From positions 16,009,641 through 16,073,640 of the forward strand of contig NC_067206.1 in assembly GCF_026262505.1 (NCBI RefSeq): a stretch of DNA of 64,000 nucleotides, written 5' to 3'. The stretch comes from Trichomonas vaginalis G3 (lineage: Eukaryota; Parabasalia; Trichomonadida; Trichomonadidae). Position 1 is the first letter of the stretch, and each line of letters starts with the position of its first letter. Below the pieces are notes generated by a model. The model searched no databases. It was given only the letters and a program-made list of their open reading frames with translations, and was not told the origin of the DNA. This document shows, piece by piece, positions 18,420 through 27,339 of the stretch. Both the position numbers and the translations under genes were made by a program.

Positions 18420-18732
18420 GTTGTTCTTGAACTGACTTCTCTCCGTCAAATATTGACAGTACGCCAGTTTTGACATAATATTGTATTATAAACTTACCTT
18501 TAGAAATATCTGTAAGTTTTGAAGTTATATTTTTGTCTGCTTCAAGAACTTTCACCATTTCAGTTATACCAACTTTCTTTGCTTTATGAAAATATTTTGG
18601 TTCAGCAAAGACTGCTATTCTATAACATTTACCATTGTTTGTGTAAAGAACTATTCTGTCAATGTATTTGTATTGTTTGTGTGTGTAAACTTTGTTCTGC
18701 TTCAATTCGAAGAGATACTCGAATACGTCCAT
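18313..18732 (-). CDS. 139-aa protein antisense to the capsid gene end
   Basis: It reads MDVFEYLFELKQNKVYTHKQ and onward, a small alpha/beta protein with a disordered Ser/Glu-rich end. The last ~107 bp lie antisense to the major capsid gene. The start at 18732 is 18 bp from the divergent ATG at 18751, one of three such pairs, which supports it as real. No family recognised. Convergent overlap with the capsid gene could affect expression of either; that is only a possibility. Confidence 0.55.
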   Translation of the reverse strand: MDVFEYLFELKQNKVYTHKQYKYIDRIVLYTNNGKCYRIAVFAEPKYFHKAKKVGITEMVKVLEADKNITSKLTDISKGKFIIQYYVKTGVLSIFDGEKSVQEQLTDLLPKSARWKLSLCQSEEPQQVSSNESSKEHLP

Positions 18733-18750
18733 CTTTTTATTCTAAGTAAA
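18733..18750. promoter_or_regulatory. 18-bp bidirectional leader (CTTTTTATTCTAAGTAAA)
   Basis: This is the entire gap between divergent ATGs at 18732 and 18751. Its sequence is close to that at 9106-9123 (shared TTTTATTCTA and TAAA). Confidence 0.6.
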
Positions 18751-19332
18751 ATGTCATTTCCGAAAAATAGAAGCGTAAGTGTTTCAAAAGGTTTAATGGC
18801 GGTGGCAGATGTGAAGTTAAATTCACCAACTCAAACAAACAGTCAAAGTGTTATTGTCAATGTCAAAGAAAGAGATGTTGAAGTGGGGAAACCATACGAA
18901 GACGAAGATGGTATAACAATTGTTCCTGTAAAAGAACAACCAACATACCCTGAAGTTAGCAGAGACTTAAGTTCTGTTGCAGATATTCGAAACGACTACC
19001 AACAACTGAAAGACAAACTTCAAACTCAGGAGAAGATTTGTCAAGCTTTAGGTATAATGTTAAACTTGGTCGAACACAACCCTGTAAAAGTGAACTCATA
19101 TGTCATTGCACCTCATGAAGTTTTGAAAGAACTATTGAAACTTTTGACAGAGGCAGACGATATAAACATCAAAGAAATAGAACCCGACGTTAGTTGCTGT
19201 GGTGTTTCATATAATGTCATTGACAAGATATACGTTATGAAAGGAGGTGAAACGTTGAACTTAAAATATAGTTTCCCAGACGTTATAAAAATATTTGACG
19301 ACCACAACATTTCATTAAAATTTATTTGCTAA
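18751..19332 (+). CDS. 193-aa protein between capsid genes, unknown
   Basis: The N-terminus MSFPKNRSVSVSKGLMAVAD is followed by a Val/Glu-rich part, a helical region (about residues 70-105, QQLKDKLQTQEKICQALGIM), and a C-terminal domain with a CC pair and beta strands. The start was chosen at the ATG after the shared 18-bp leader, not the longer upstream frame. It lies between the major capsid and penton-like genes and overlaps neither; the next gene starts 5 bp on. A virion or assembly role is inferred from position only. Confidence 0.6.
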   Translation: MSFPKNRSVSVSKGLMAVADVKLNSPTQTNSQSVIVNVKERDVEVGKPYEDEDGITIVPVKEQPTYPEVSRDLSSVADIRNDYQQLKDKLQTQEKICQALGIMLNLVEHNPVKVNSYVIAPHEVLKELLKLLTEADDINIKEIEPDVSCCGVSYNVIDKIYVMKGGETLNLKYSFPDVIKIFDDHNISLKFIC

Positions 19333-19337
19333 GTAAA

Positions 19338-20142
19338 ATGGCAGAAGACACAATGGTTTATACTATTACGACTAAAAACCCTGAGTCATATAATTCTATA
19401 ACAACAAACTTACAAAGTCCTCAAGGACGATATTGTAAACTAACTTTAAACACAATGACGACTAAAGCTTGTTTTGCTCTTTTGACACCAGAAGATTTTA
19501 TTGTTGTGAATGGTAAAAAATACTCCTTTGAAGATACTTACTCAGATATACCACCAACAGGTTTTGTTGACTTATTTAATACTTTAAGGACGAGTGTAAC
19601 ATGTGCTGCAACTAGAGCAGGTTTCATTATGTTTGGATGTCCGACTGAGTTTACTATAAACAATATGAGCTATAATACAAAACTTATATCTGGTTTTTAC
19701 TACCAACAGTTTCCTATAACAGGAAAAGGTGTCATACAAGGAATGTCTATTCCATTGACTTTAAGTACACCTATTTTATATATTGTTTCAAACTTAGGTT
19801 CAAAGTGTTATTCGAATGTCGACAGAAACTACTATGACCAAAAGATACTTATGCGTATAAACAACACTTTCTCTGCTGGTTTGCCTATTGTTCATTCGAA
19901 TGCAGAGTTTTCAGCTTAGTAAACTCAAACACTTTGGCAATATAAACTTGACATTAGTTGACGCAAACTTTGTTCCTGTAAAACTTTTATGTCCTATGTA
20001 TTTGTCAATGACGGCAGAAAGTTTCGAATTGGAAGATGCAACTGGTGAAAGTATTGTATTACAAGAACAACTTCAACAACAAATAGCTCAAGAACAACAA
20101 ATGCAACAAATAGCTCAAGAACAACAAATAGCTCAAGAATAA
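19338..20142 (+). pseudogene. Penton-like minor capsid protein (single jelly-roll type, fossil)
   Basis: Its beta-rich sequence has GKGVIQGMSIPLTLSTPILY, a YYDQKILMRINNTFSAG segment, and near the end LVDANFVPVKLLCPMYLSM. The last block resembles the conserved C-terminal strands of Polinton/PLV minor capsid (penton) proteins. It then runs into a Gln-rich tail of repeated QQIAQE. It lies downstream of the major capsid gene, the usual order. It carries about one break. The leader, TTATTTGCTAAGTAAAATG, resembles that at 18741. The protein would sit at capsid vertices. Assignment by pattern and position. Confidence 0.6.
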
Positions 20143-20171
20143 AAAAAATATTTTTTTTTATTTTTATAAAA

Positions 20172-21405
20172 ATGTACAGAATAGATGTTTCAGATTTTTA
20201 TGACTTCCAACATTCAGAAATATGTGTCCATTTCGAGACTATAACAAAGCAGTCGAGAATTTGAAACGTTTAGTCATTTATGTCGACTCTGCCCCAGAAT
20301 GTTATGTTATGAAAGAATGGGATGTAGTCTTTAACAAACCTAAAGCAACAATAGTTTCAGAACAAGAATGTAAACAGAAACTTAAGAAAATAAAAGTCGT
20401 ACAAGTTGGCATGAAGATGTTAGATGCTTGGGATATCTTATTGTCAAAGTTAGAAGATTTTTCAGTTCGAGGTATAAAGTTCTATACACCTCTCCAAACT
20501 TCTATTCTATCTTCACTGGATATAAATACGAACAAGTAGAATGGAAAGGAAAAATGTTATAGAAGCTTGGTTAGACCATGTCAAAGAAATTATATGCAAT
20601 GGAAACGAAAGAGTCTATGAGTATATCTTATGTTGGTTTGCAAACATCTTACAACATCCAAGTGCTAAAAATGAAACTGCTCTCATTATAATTGGAAAAC
20701 AAGGAACAGGTAAGAACACATTCTTTACAGATATTTTGTGCAAACTGTTAGAAGGTTATTCGAATCCGAATATGACAAACTTAGAAAACATCTGCGGTAA
20801 ATTTAACTCTTCAATAGAGAATATTGAAACTTATAGTATGTAACGAACTTCAAAGTATAGATACAACAAAAGTTTTGAACTCAGATGCTTTGAAGAGTCT
20901 TATAACAGACAAAGTTGGAGTTGTTGAAAGAAAATATAAAGACCAAAGAGTTGTGAAAATGTTGCAAACTTCGTTATGGTTTCAAACAATGCTGTTCCGA
21001 TGAAGTTAGAAAGTTCTGACAGAAGATATGTAGTTTGTCAGAACGTCAGAAGCTCATATGCAAGATACAGATATTTTGACGACTTAGCAGAAACTTTGAC
21101 ATCTGACTTTTACAACCACTTGTTTCTCATATTTTATGACATTAGATATTTTCTAAGTTCAATCCAAGACAAATTCCACATACCGAAGAGACAACATTGT
21201 TAGAAGCAAACAAAGTGTATATGAACTGTTCATAGATGAAACTGACTTTGAGTGTTTAGATGAAAGGTCATTGTACGATTCGTATAAACAATATTGTCAA
21301 GAGTATGGTTATATGACAGCTTCTAAACGAACATTCTTGGCAAATGTCAAAAGTCTTTTAGATGTTCAGAATGGTGTATATACAAAGAAAAATTTTTCTG
21401 AGTAA
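20172..21405 (+). pseudogene. SF3 helicase (D5-like), fossil
   Basis: The P-loop IIIGKQGTGKNTFF (about 20685-20725) follows a region with YVMKEWDVVFNKPKA, and NAVPMKLESSDRRYVVCQN lies downstream. This is the layout of superfamily 3 helicases of the D5/Polinton-like virus type, where the sensor asparagine precedes a basic patch. It should unwind DNA for element replication. It carries about three breaks. The C-terminal end (FLANVKSLLDVQNGVYTKKN) is duplicated in diverged form just downstream. With no polymerase B in the element, this is the only replication enzyme recognised. Confidence 0.75.
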
Positions 21406-21441
21406 ATTTTTAAAAAAATATTTTTTTATCCGATAGAAAAG

Positions 21442-21775
21442 ATGACAGAAAAATTAACTTTTTACATAGCGCCAGACCCTTCTTGCCCACATCTTTTTAA
21501 GCCACAATATATAGACATAGAACTAAAATAGAGAAAAGCGAAATTCTACAAACAGAAGAAGCATAGAGACCTAGATAACGAAAATGGATATGCGCTATTC
21601 TGGTTAGATTGTCCTTATGAAATGTATGAAAAAAAGGCTTTATATGAAGAATATAGAAAATATTGTCATGAAAACGATATATAAGACCAAGCTCTAGAGA
21701 AAAATTCTATGCTGGTATAAAAACATCTTTTCGAAGTTCGGAATGGCAAATATACAAAGAAAATTTTTCTGAGTA
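21442..21775 (+). pseudogene. Diverged duplicate of the helicase C-terminal region
   Basis: Short broken frames share the ends YxEYRKYCHEN and VRNGKYTKKIF with the helicase tail, and the same leader (AAATATTTTTTTATCCGATA) precedes both this and the gene at 21814. It appears to be a decayed partial duplication carrying several breaks. Confidence 0.5.
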
Positions 21776-21813
21776 AATTTTAAAAAAATATTTTTTTTAT
21801 CCGATAGAAAAAG

Positions 21814-22232
21814 ATGGCAAAATTCATCTCAGTAAACAAGTACATGTCAGGACTTAAAGAAGAACTAGACCCATTCACATATTTGAATGTTTACTTCTAC
21901 CATTTTGAAAAGTCTTCATTCAGCAAAGTTTGGAACATCGAACCAGTTAAGTTTGCTGTTGTGACTAAAAATGGTGCGAAATTTGAAGACTTAGACATAG
22001 AAGGTTTGTTAGCAGTCAAAGAAAGTTTTGACAGAAGGTTCTCAAAACTCGAAGAAGGTAAAGCATACAAACTTGTTATACCTTATGAACCAAGAAAGCA
22101 GACGACTATGAATATTATGAGTCTAAAGTTGTAGAAGTTCAAGGTAAATTGGGTAAAAAGATTTTAGAGTCTAAGCCAGTGTTTGCTCCTAAAGAGGAAG
22201 AGAACATTGACATTGACCCAGAAATGTTCTAA
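21814..22232 (+). pseudogene. Small conserved-type protein (MAKFISVNKYMSG), fossil
   Basis: The region begins MAKFISVNKYMSGLKEELDP, with further strands such as VKFAVVTKNGAKFEDLDIEG, and ends in an acidic IDIDPEMF tail. It carries about one break. The leader (AAATATTTTTTTTATCCGAT) is shared with the duplicate upstream, so they may be expressed alike. Size and acidic tail would fit a single-strand-binding-like protein, which commonly accompanies a viral helicase. There is no decisive motif, so this is a guess. Confidence 0.45.
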
Positions 22233-22247
22233 AATAAAATTTTATTT

Positions 22248-22706
22248 TTACATGTCATATCTCCCCTTCTCTGGAACTGGTTCAGGTTCTTTCTTCTCTT
22301 CTTCTACTTTCTTTTCTTTCTTTTCTCTCTTCTTCTTTTCTGGTGGAGTTATGTCAAACTTCTCAGAACCATATTTTTGTAAAAGTTCTTTGTCCTTTAA
22401 TAGCTCTTCTATTCTGTTTTCTATTTCATCTTCAAGAACAGTGCATGTGTCTTCTTTGCATTCTAAGAAGTTTTGTTGGACTTCATCTCTCCAAGAGGCG
22501 TCATCTCTGTCAACAAGTCTGTCATTGACAAATTTTAAGACTGCTCTGCTTAATGTTTTATGGTTCTTGTCATATTCCCAGAAACAGAACTTTAGAACAA
22601 ATTCACCTTTCTTGTTTACACTATGTAAGATTTTATGGTCGACAGATGTTTTGCTGTCGAAAAGTTTATCTCGAATATAGATAGCGAAATCGCTAGACAT
22701 TTTCAA
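22248..22706 (-). CDS. 152-aa charged protein, unknown
   Basis: The globular N-terminal half (DFAIYIRDKLFDSKTSVDHK, then a Trp/Asp-rich stretch) is followed by a long acidic/basic helix and a Lys/Glu/Pro tail (PPEKKKREKKEKKVEEEKK). The true start is MKMSSD at 22706 or MSSD at 22700. It is divergent from the packaging ATPase gene, 30 bp away (ATG at 22737). No family recognised. Confidence 0.55.
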   Translation of the reverse strand: MKMSSDFAIYIRDKLFDSKTSVDHKILHSVNKKGEFVLKFCFWEYDKNHKTLSRAVLKFVNDRLVDRDDASWRDEVQQNFLECKEDTCTVLEDEIENRIEELLKDKELLQKYGSEKFDITPPEKKKREKKEKKVEEEKKEPEPVPEKGRYDM

Positions 22707-22736
22707 AAAGATAAAAATTTTAATTTTTCTAAAAAT

Positions 22737-23612
22737 ATGTTAGAAAAAAAGTTTGCTGACATTGACAAAAAATTTGAGAATGTTTTAAACAAGAACAAGA
22801 GGAAGTTAGAAAATGCTCAGATAAAGCCTATACATGACAAGTTCTTATTTGCTCAGAATGGTATAACAGGTCTAATTGCACCACCTGGGTCGGGTAAGAC
22901 TTTCACTTATCTTAAAATGGCTGCACAACAACAGAACTAGATGAGAAGAACCCATTCTATGAGTTAGTTGTCATTTGTAGTACTTCTGGTCAATTTGACC
23001 AAACCGTCAATTCGTTCAAAGATATTATAAAGAAGTCTAAGTTAGTATGTATAAAAGACTCTGAGTTGTTAGATTGGATAAAGAAGTACCAAAGAAGAGT
23101 TTTGAAGTACAATGCTATAAAATGAGTATATAAATTCTAAGTTTAAAGACCCAAATGAGGAAATGCAGAGAATATTAGAGAAGAAACACTTCAGAAACAA
23201 ACAGAAAGAGATAGAATACATTTCGAAGAAATTGCAATCTTACGATTGGAAGACATACCCTCATAGATGTCTTCTTATCTTAGATGACTTTGCTTCTCAT
23301 CCTTTGTTAAAGAACAGAGAACAAGATATGTGTCGAATTCTTAAGAAGCTCAGACACTTTAACATCTCAGTTGTCATTTGTGTACAGACAGCCAAGAGTT
23401 TAAGTAAGGATGTAAAGAGAATACTTACTGACATTGTACTTTTCCCCGGATTGTCCGAAGACGATTTCATGGAACTTATGAAAGAGTCCATGGCAGGTAA
23501 GTTTGACAGACATGAACTATGGGAGAAGTACAAAGTCATACAAGACCCTCATACTTCTTTCAGAATTCACATCTACGCAAACAAAGTTCAAATTGTAAAA
23601 AGTCAAGCTTGA
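22737..23612 (+). pseudogene. FtsK/HerA (A32-type) genome packaging ATPase, fossil
   Basis: The Walker A motif is APPGSGKT (about residues 48-56, near 22880-22905). The Walker B-type motif is CLLILDDFASH (about 23270). A following sensor-like segment, ISVVICVQTAKSLSKDVKR, is typical of A32-like ATPases of Polintons and NCLDVs. The protein would pump element DNA into the capsid. It carries one or two breaks. Start chosen at the Met after AAAAATATG (MLEKKFADID). With the capsid genes upstream it completes the virion module. Confidence 0.82.
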
Positions 23613-23616
23613 AAAA

Positions 23617-24043
23617 TGTAAGTGTTTAGTCTTAGTCTGTTGTGGTTCTGCAGCTTTCGGTTCTTCTGGCTTTGGAAGACATTCAGGAAGAGGAACGTCG
23701 GACATTCGTTTGTGTCCTGTCGGAAGGAAGAACTTTTTCTGTCGGAAGGAAGAACTTTTTCTGTCTGAAGGAAAAATTTTTTCTGTCGTTCGACCAAAAA
23801 GTTCTCAATTTTCGAAAATTTGAATGGCTTACGGACGAACAACAGGAAAATTTTTTCCTGTCTGAAGGAAATTTTTTTTCCTGTCTGAAGGAAATTTTTT
23901 CCCTGTTGGAAGGAAATTTTTTTCCTGTCTGAAGGAAGGACTCGGAATGTCGGATGGAAGGACTCGGAATGCCAGAAGGATTTGACAAGACAATTGACCT
24001 TATAGAGCTACCTGAGCCATCTGAAGTCAAGCTTGAAAAATAA
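23617..24043. repeat. Repeat array of element B, counterpart of 48-1273 in element A
   Basis: At the left, minus strand, is an N-terminal relic MSDVPLPECLPKPEEPKA of the proline-rich gene. In the middle (about 23705-23960) are 22-26-bp repeats of the form TGTCTGAAGGAAATTTTTT around an imperfect palindrome (TTCTCAATTTTCGAAAATTT). At the right is a 24-codon frame (23969-24043) matching part of the 908-1273 gene. The repeat unit is unrelated to that of element A, although the layout is the same. Confidence 0.7.
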
Positions 24044-24052
24044 ATGGTTCAT

Positions 24053-24872
24053 TTACTCTACTTGTTTGAAGTTGTCAAAATACTCTGTTATTTTTTCTTT
24101 CAGTAGCGGCAAATCTTCTTTGAAGGTAAGTATTGTACAACCTTTAATATCATAGTGTGTTTGAGGTAACGTATCTTGAACTATTTGTTTCACATCTTCA
24201 TTTGGTGTCATTGAAATCGGTAAGTTTTCGCGATAGAACCAATTTCTGTCAGATTTGTAAATCTTAGCAAGGTCGTAAAAGCTTTTTGTTGTTCTTCTGA
24301 TAAATGCACATAACCATATCTCTGTCTTCTTCATTTTCCACTCTTCAGTATAAATCATATACTTATAGTTCTTTTCCTTTCCTTTTGGTACCGAACGTGG
24401 TATTCTTTTCTGAAGGCTTTTTGTCTTTGGCTTCAAGCTTGTTTTTCCATCTCTTCACGTCTTGTCTATGAATTTCATCTAACATCATGAAAATATAACA
24501 AGCATAACGAGTGAAGCCCACATTGACAACAGCATTTACAAGAAGTCTATGTACATAATATCCTCTCAAACCATTTGGCAAATTTTTACGATTTTCATAG
24601 AGTTTTGGCGACCCCGGAAAAAGTCGGGGTCGCTGTGCTTCGCTCAAAAGTTCTTTTGTCTGTTGGTTTTTGAACCAATCGTCTGTATGTTTGGTATCTG
24701 GAGCAAAACATGCTGTCAAAATACTTTGCATTTGGTACATATCGTCTTTGACCGAACGAATGAGACGTAACTGTTTGTTAAACTGAACCCACTCGTATTC
24801 TTCATTTATGTCTTCATGAACGATAGCAGTTGTTGTGTTCTCTGATGTTGACATATCTGTCCTTACATACAA
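24053..24872 (-). pseudogene. KilA-N domain protein with DUF3627-like tail, cargo of element B (fossil)
   Basis: The N-terminal part contains the KilA-N/MSV199-like block RGYYVHRLLVNAVVNVGFTR, then CYIFMMLDEI. The C-terminal part (EEWKMKKTEIWLCAFIRRTT, then SDRNWFYRENLP) is like the tails of KilA-N proteins of large DNA viruses. These proteins bind DNA, often as regulators. About one break. A piece of the element's own noncoding repeat (TTTTACGATTTTCATAGAGT and GGCGACCCCGG) lies in the coding sequence around 24580-24650. Absent at this place in element A. The leader, TATTTTGTATGTAAGGACA, is shared with the next gene. Confidence 0.6.
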
Positions 24873-25002
24873 AATAAAAAAAATATTTTATAAAAAACTA
24901 ACGTTATTTCCTGACTTTCAAAACACAAAAGACCAAAATAAACGCTTTACATGTATTTTTCAGCAACTTCGTCAAATAATTTTATAGCTTTACCTATCTC
25001 AT

Positions 25003-25557
25003 CTACTTCAAACGTTTCTTTACCTTTCGTGGAGCACCATACATTTTCTCAAACTTTTCAAGTAGTTCTGTTTCAGCAGCTCTCATATCGTTAACGAACA
25101 CAACCTTAACTCTATTGACTATACTGTCATATCTTTGAGTTATATTATATGTTCTTCCTATCTTATATCTTTTTGTATTGAAGTCCTTCGGTTTCTGAAC
25201 GATGTAAAGTAAGCCTTCACTGCAACGTTCAGTATCGAATGAACCATATGTTATGAAGTTATATCCAACAACTGGGTCAATCCATAACAAAACTATTGGT
25301 ATAAGACTTTTGTCTATAAGATATGCTGTAGTTCCATAGAATCTTACCGATATCATAAGCTCAGGATTTCTTGTCAAAATTTTCTGAGTTGAAGCAATTC
25401 CAACCCAATGGGATGTTTTCTTTCCAGATGGAGATATAATGTCTGACAAAGAATATTTCTTGTATTTCTTTGAGTATCTTACGTTTAAATCACCTATTCG
25501 AACCACTTTGGTGTCATTGTCTATCTTTTTAACTGTTTCAAACTCAGTGTTTGTCAT
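25003..25557 (-). CDS. KilA-N / T5orf172 (GIY-YIG-related) protein
   Basis: The 184-aa protein has an N-terminal KilA-N-like region (about residues 30-105; YSLSDIISPSGKKTSHWVG, and IPIVLLWIDPVVGYN). It is followed by a T5orf172/MUG113-type domain (115-175; GLLYIVQKPKDFNTKRYKIG, with the AAETELLEKFEKMY helix). T5orf172 domains belong to the GIY-YIG nuclease fold and are found in phage and NCLDV proteins, often fused to KilA-N. It probably binds or nicks DNA. The gene looks whole. It has the same leader type as the gene at 24872, so the two may be a recently acquired cargo pair. Not present in element A. Confidence 0.72.
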   Translation of the reverse strand: MTNTEFETVKKIDNDTKVVRIGDLNVRYSKKYKKYSLSDIISPSGKKTSHWVGIASTQKILTRNPELMISVRFYGTTAYLIDKSLIPIVLLWIDPVVGYNFITYGSFDTERCSEGLLYIVQKPKDFNTKRYKIGRTYNITQRYDSIVNRVKVVFVNDMRAAETELLEKFEKMYGAPRKVKKRLK

Positions 25558-25619
25558 TTTCTGTTCTTACATACAAAATAAAAAATATTTTATAAAAAAC
25601 TAACTTTATTTTTTCTATT

Positions 25620-26090
25620 TTGTATCTTAAGGAAATTCATGAAATGTGGTCATTTTTTTACGATTTCAGGGATTTTTTTGACGAAGTGTCAAAGTTCACT
25701 TCGTAAAAAAATAACAGTTATATAATGAAAAAGTGTCATTTTTTCACGATTTTCATGAGTTTTAGGCGACCCCGGAAAAAGTCTAAATCGCAATTTTTTC
25801 ATTTATCTTGTATAAAAGATATGATTTCAGGGATTTTTTTGACGAAGTGTCAAAGTTCACTTGGTAAAAAAATAACAGTTATATAATGAAATTTGGTCAT
25901 TTTTTCACGATTTCAGGGATTTTTTTGACGAAGTGTCAAAGTTCACTTCGTAAAAAAATAACAGTTATATAATGAAATTTGGTCATTTTTTCACGATTTC
26001 AGGGATTTTTTTGACGAAGTGTCAAAGTTCTCTTCGTAAAAAAATAACAGTTATATAATGAAATTTGGTCATTTTTTTCAGCAAAAATAT
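25620..26090. repeat. Tandem AT-rich repeats left of the nested module in element B
   Basis: About five units carry AGTGTCAAAGTTCACTTCGT and AACAGTTATATAATGAAATT. The same family appears twice at 1290-1570. Noncoding. Copy number differs between A and B. Confidence 0.8.
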
Positions 26091-26289
26091 ATTTTAGGGT
26101 AGATGGTTTTTAGGTGTCACCAGGTCCCTCGGTCCCTCGGTCCCTCGGTCAACTAACATCTTTTTGAAAATAGTGACAACATGACATTTTGACAACAACA
26201 CAGGAAATAAACTTCTTCGTAAATGTTTTGTCAAAACTTCTTCGTCAATGAGCGTAAATCAGACAAAAATATATTTCTACCATAAAGTT

Positions 26290-27201
26290 TCACAAGCGTT
26301 TTACATGGTATATGTTGTGATGGTTCATGACTTTAAACAGTTTTGTAGCTTCTATTTCTTCTGTCAGTATGTCAAAAGTTTTAACAATGCCGAAGGTTTC
26401 TTTATATTTCTTCTTGACGTCAGATAGAAGGAAATCGTCAGCAGTTGGATAGTTTTTGTTCAGAAATGTCAACATGTCCATTTTATCTTCTGCTGGTTTC
26501 TCTACTTCTTTCTTTAAGTCAGCATAGTCGTTTCTCATTCTTTCTATCTCTTTGACGGAGTAGTTATATTTCTTCATTGCTGCTTTACATTTTGAACATT
26601 GTGGGTTCATTTTAGCATTGTACATTGAAACCTTACCTGCTAAAACAACTAAGGCGTAAATGGTTTTCTTTAACTCAAAAGTTGCGGGTTTTATTTGTCC
26701 GTTCCATACTTTACCTCTTCTATCTTTTCTCTTATCTGCCATACATACACATTTTGCAACTAACGAAACAAAGTTGTCGTAGGTCTTAAATTCTTCAGAT
26801 TTATATATGTCAATGAAATATACCATGTCGCAATCTTTGTCCATGACTTTGTGGTTGCAATGAAATCCAAGAAACTCATAGTTTACCTTACGTATGAACT
26901 TCTTTATTTCTACTGAGTCAGTTGCTTTGACTTCAATTTCATCGAATTCAGGAATAGTAAGCTTTTGTTGTTGTATTTCAGGAAGTTTAGGTAGATGGTC
27001 GATGAGGTCCTGCATTTCATAAAGATACTGTTCATTTGTTTCATCTTTCGCACTACAGTCTAAATCTCCTTGGAGAAGTTCTTGCTTTATCTTCTGGATT
27101 TCTGTTTCGAAAGTATATGAAGAAGGAATGAAGCTTTTCATCTCTACTAACATAGATGTTGGGTTCATGACTAAAGAGTTTGGTGCTGTTGTTGCTAACA
27201 T
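26290..27201 (-). CDS. 303-aa protein of the nested module, copy in element B
   Basis: It is near-identical to the 302-aa product of 1765-2673 over its whole length, with the same CxxC pair (QCSKC) and C-terminal basic region. A few substitutions cluster in the centre (a CVCMADKRK stretch versus CVWQIRDK). Maintenance of an open frame in both copies suggests either recent duplication or function. Leader and orientation are conserved. Confidence 0.7.
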   Translation of the reverse strand: MLATTAPNSLVMNPTSMLVEMKSFIPSSYTFETEIQKIKQELLQGDLDCSAKDETNEQYLYEMQDLIDHLPKLPEIQQQKLTIPEFDEIEVKATDSVEIKKFIRKVNYEFLGFHCNHKVMDKDCDMVYFIDIYKSEEFKTYDNFVSLVAKCVCMADKRKDRRGKVWNGQIKPATFELKKTIYALVVLAGKVSMYNAKMNPQCSKCKAAMKKYNYSVKEIERMRNDYADLKKEVEKPAEDKMDMLTFLNKNYPTADDFLLSDVKKKYKETFGIVKTFDILTEEIEATKLFKVMNHHNIYHVKRL

Positions 27202-27339
27202 GTTCTTACAATAAAAATAAAAAATATTTTTTTTAAAAAACTAACTTTATTTTTTATGTTTTTTGTGAAAGTGTCAAAATTCATGAGTTTTGGTTGAAAA
27301 ATACGGTGGAGCCAAAAGTGGCTCGACCTCAAAACAAGC

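Noticed and set aside
12551-25557. Protein-primed DNA polymerase B or Ulp1-type protease in element B
   Set aside because: I looked for SLYPS, YxDTD and H-D/N-Q-C type motifs in the open frames and did not see them; not called.
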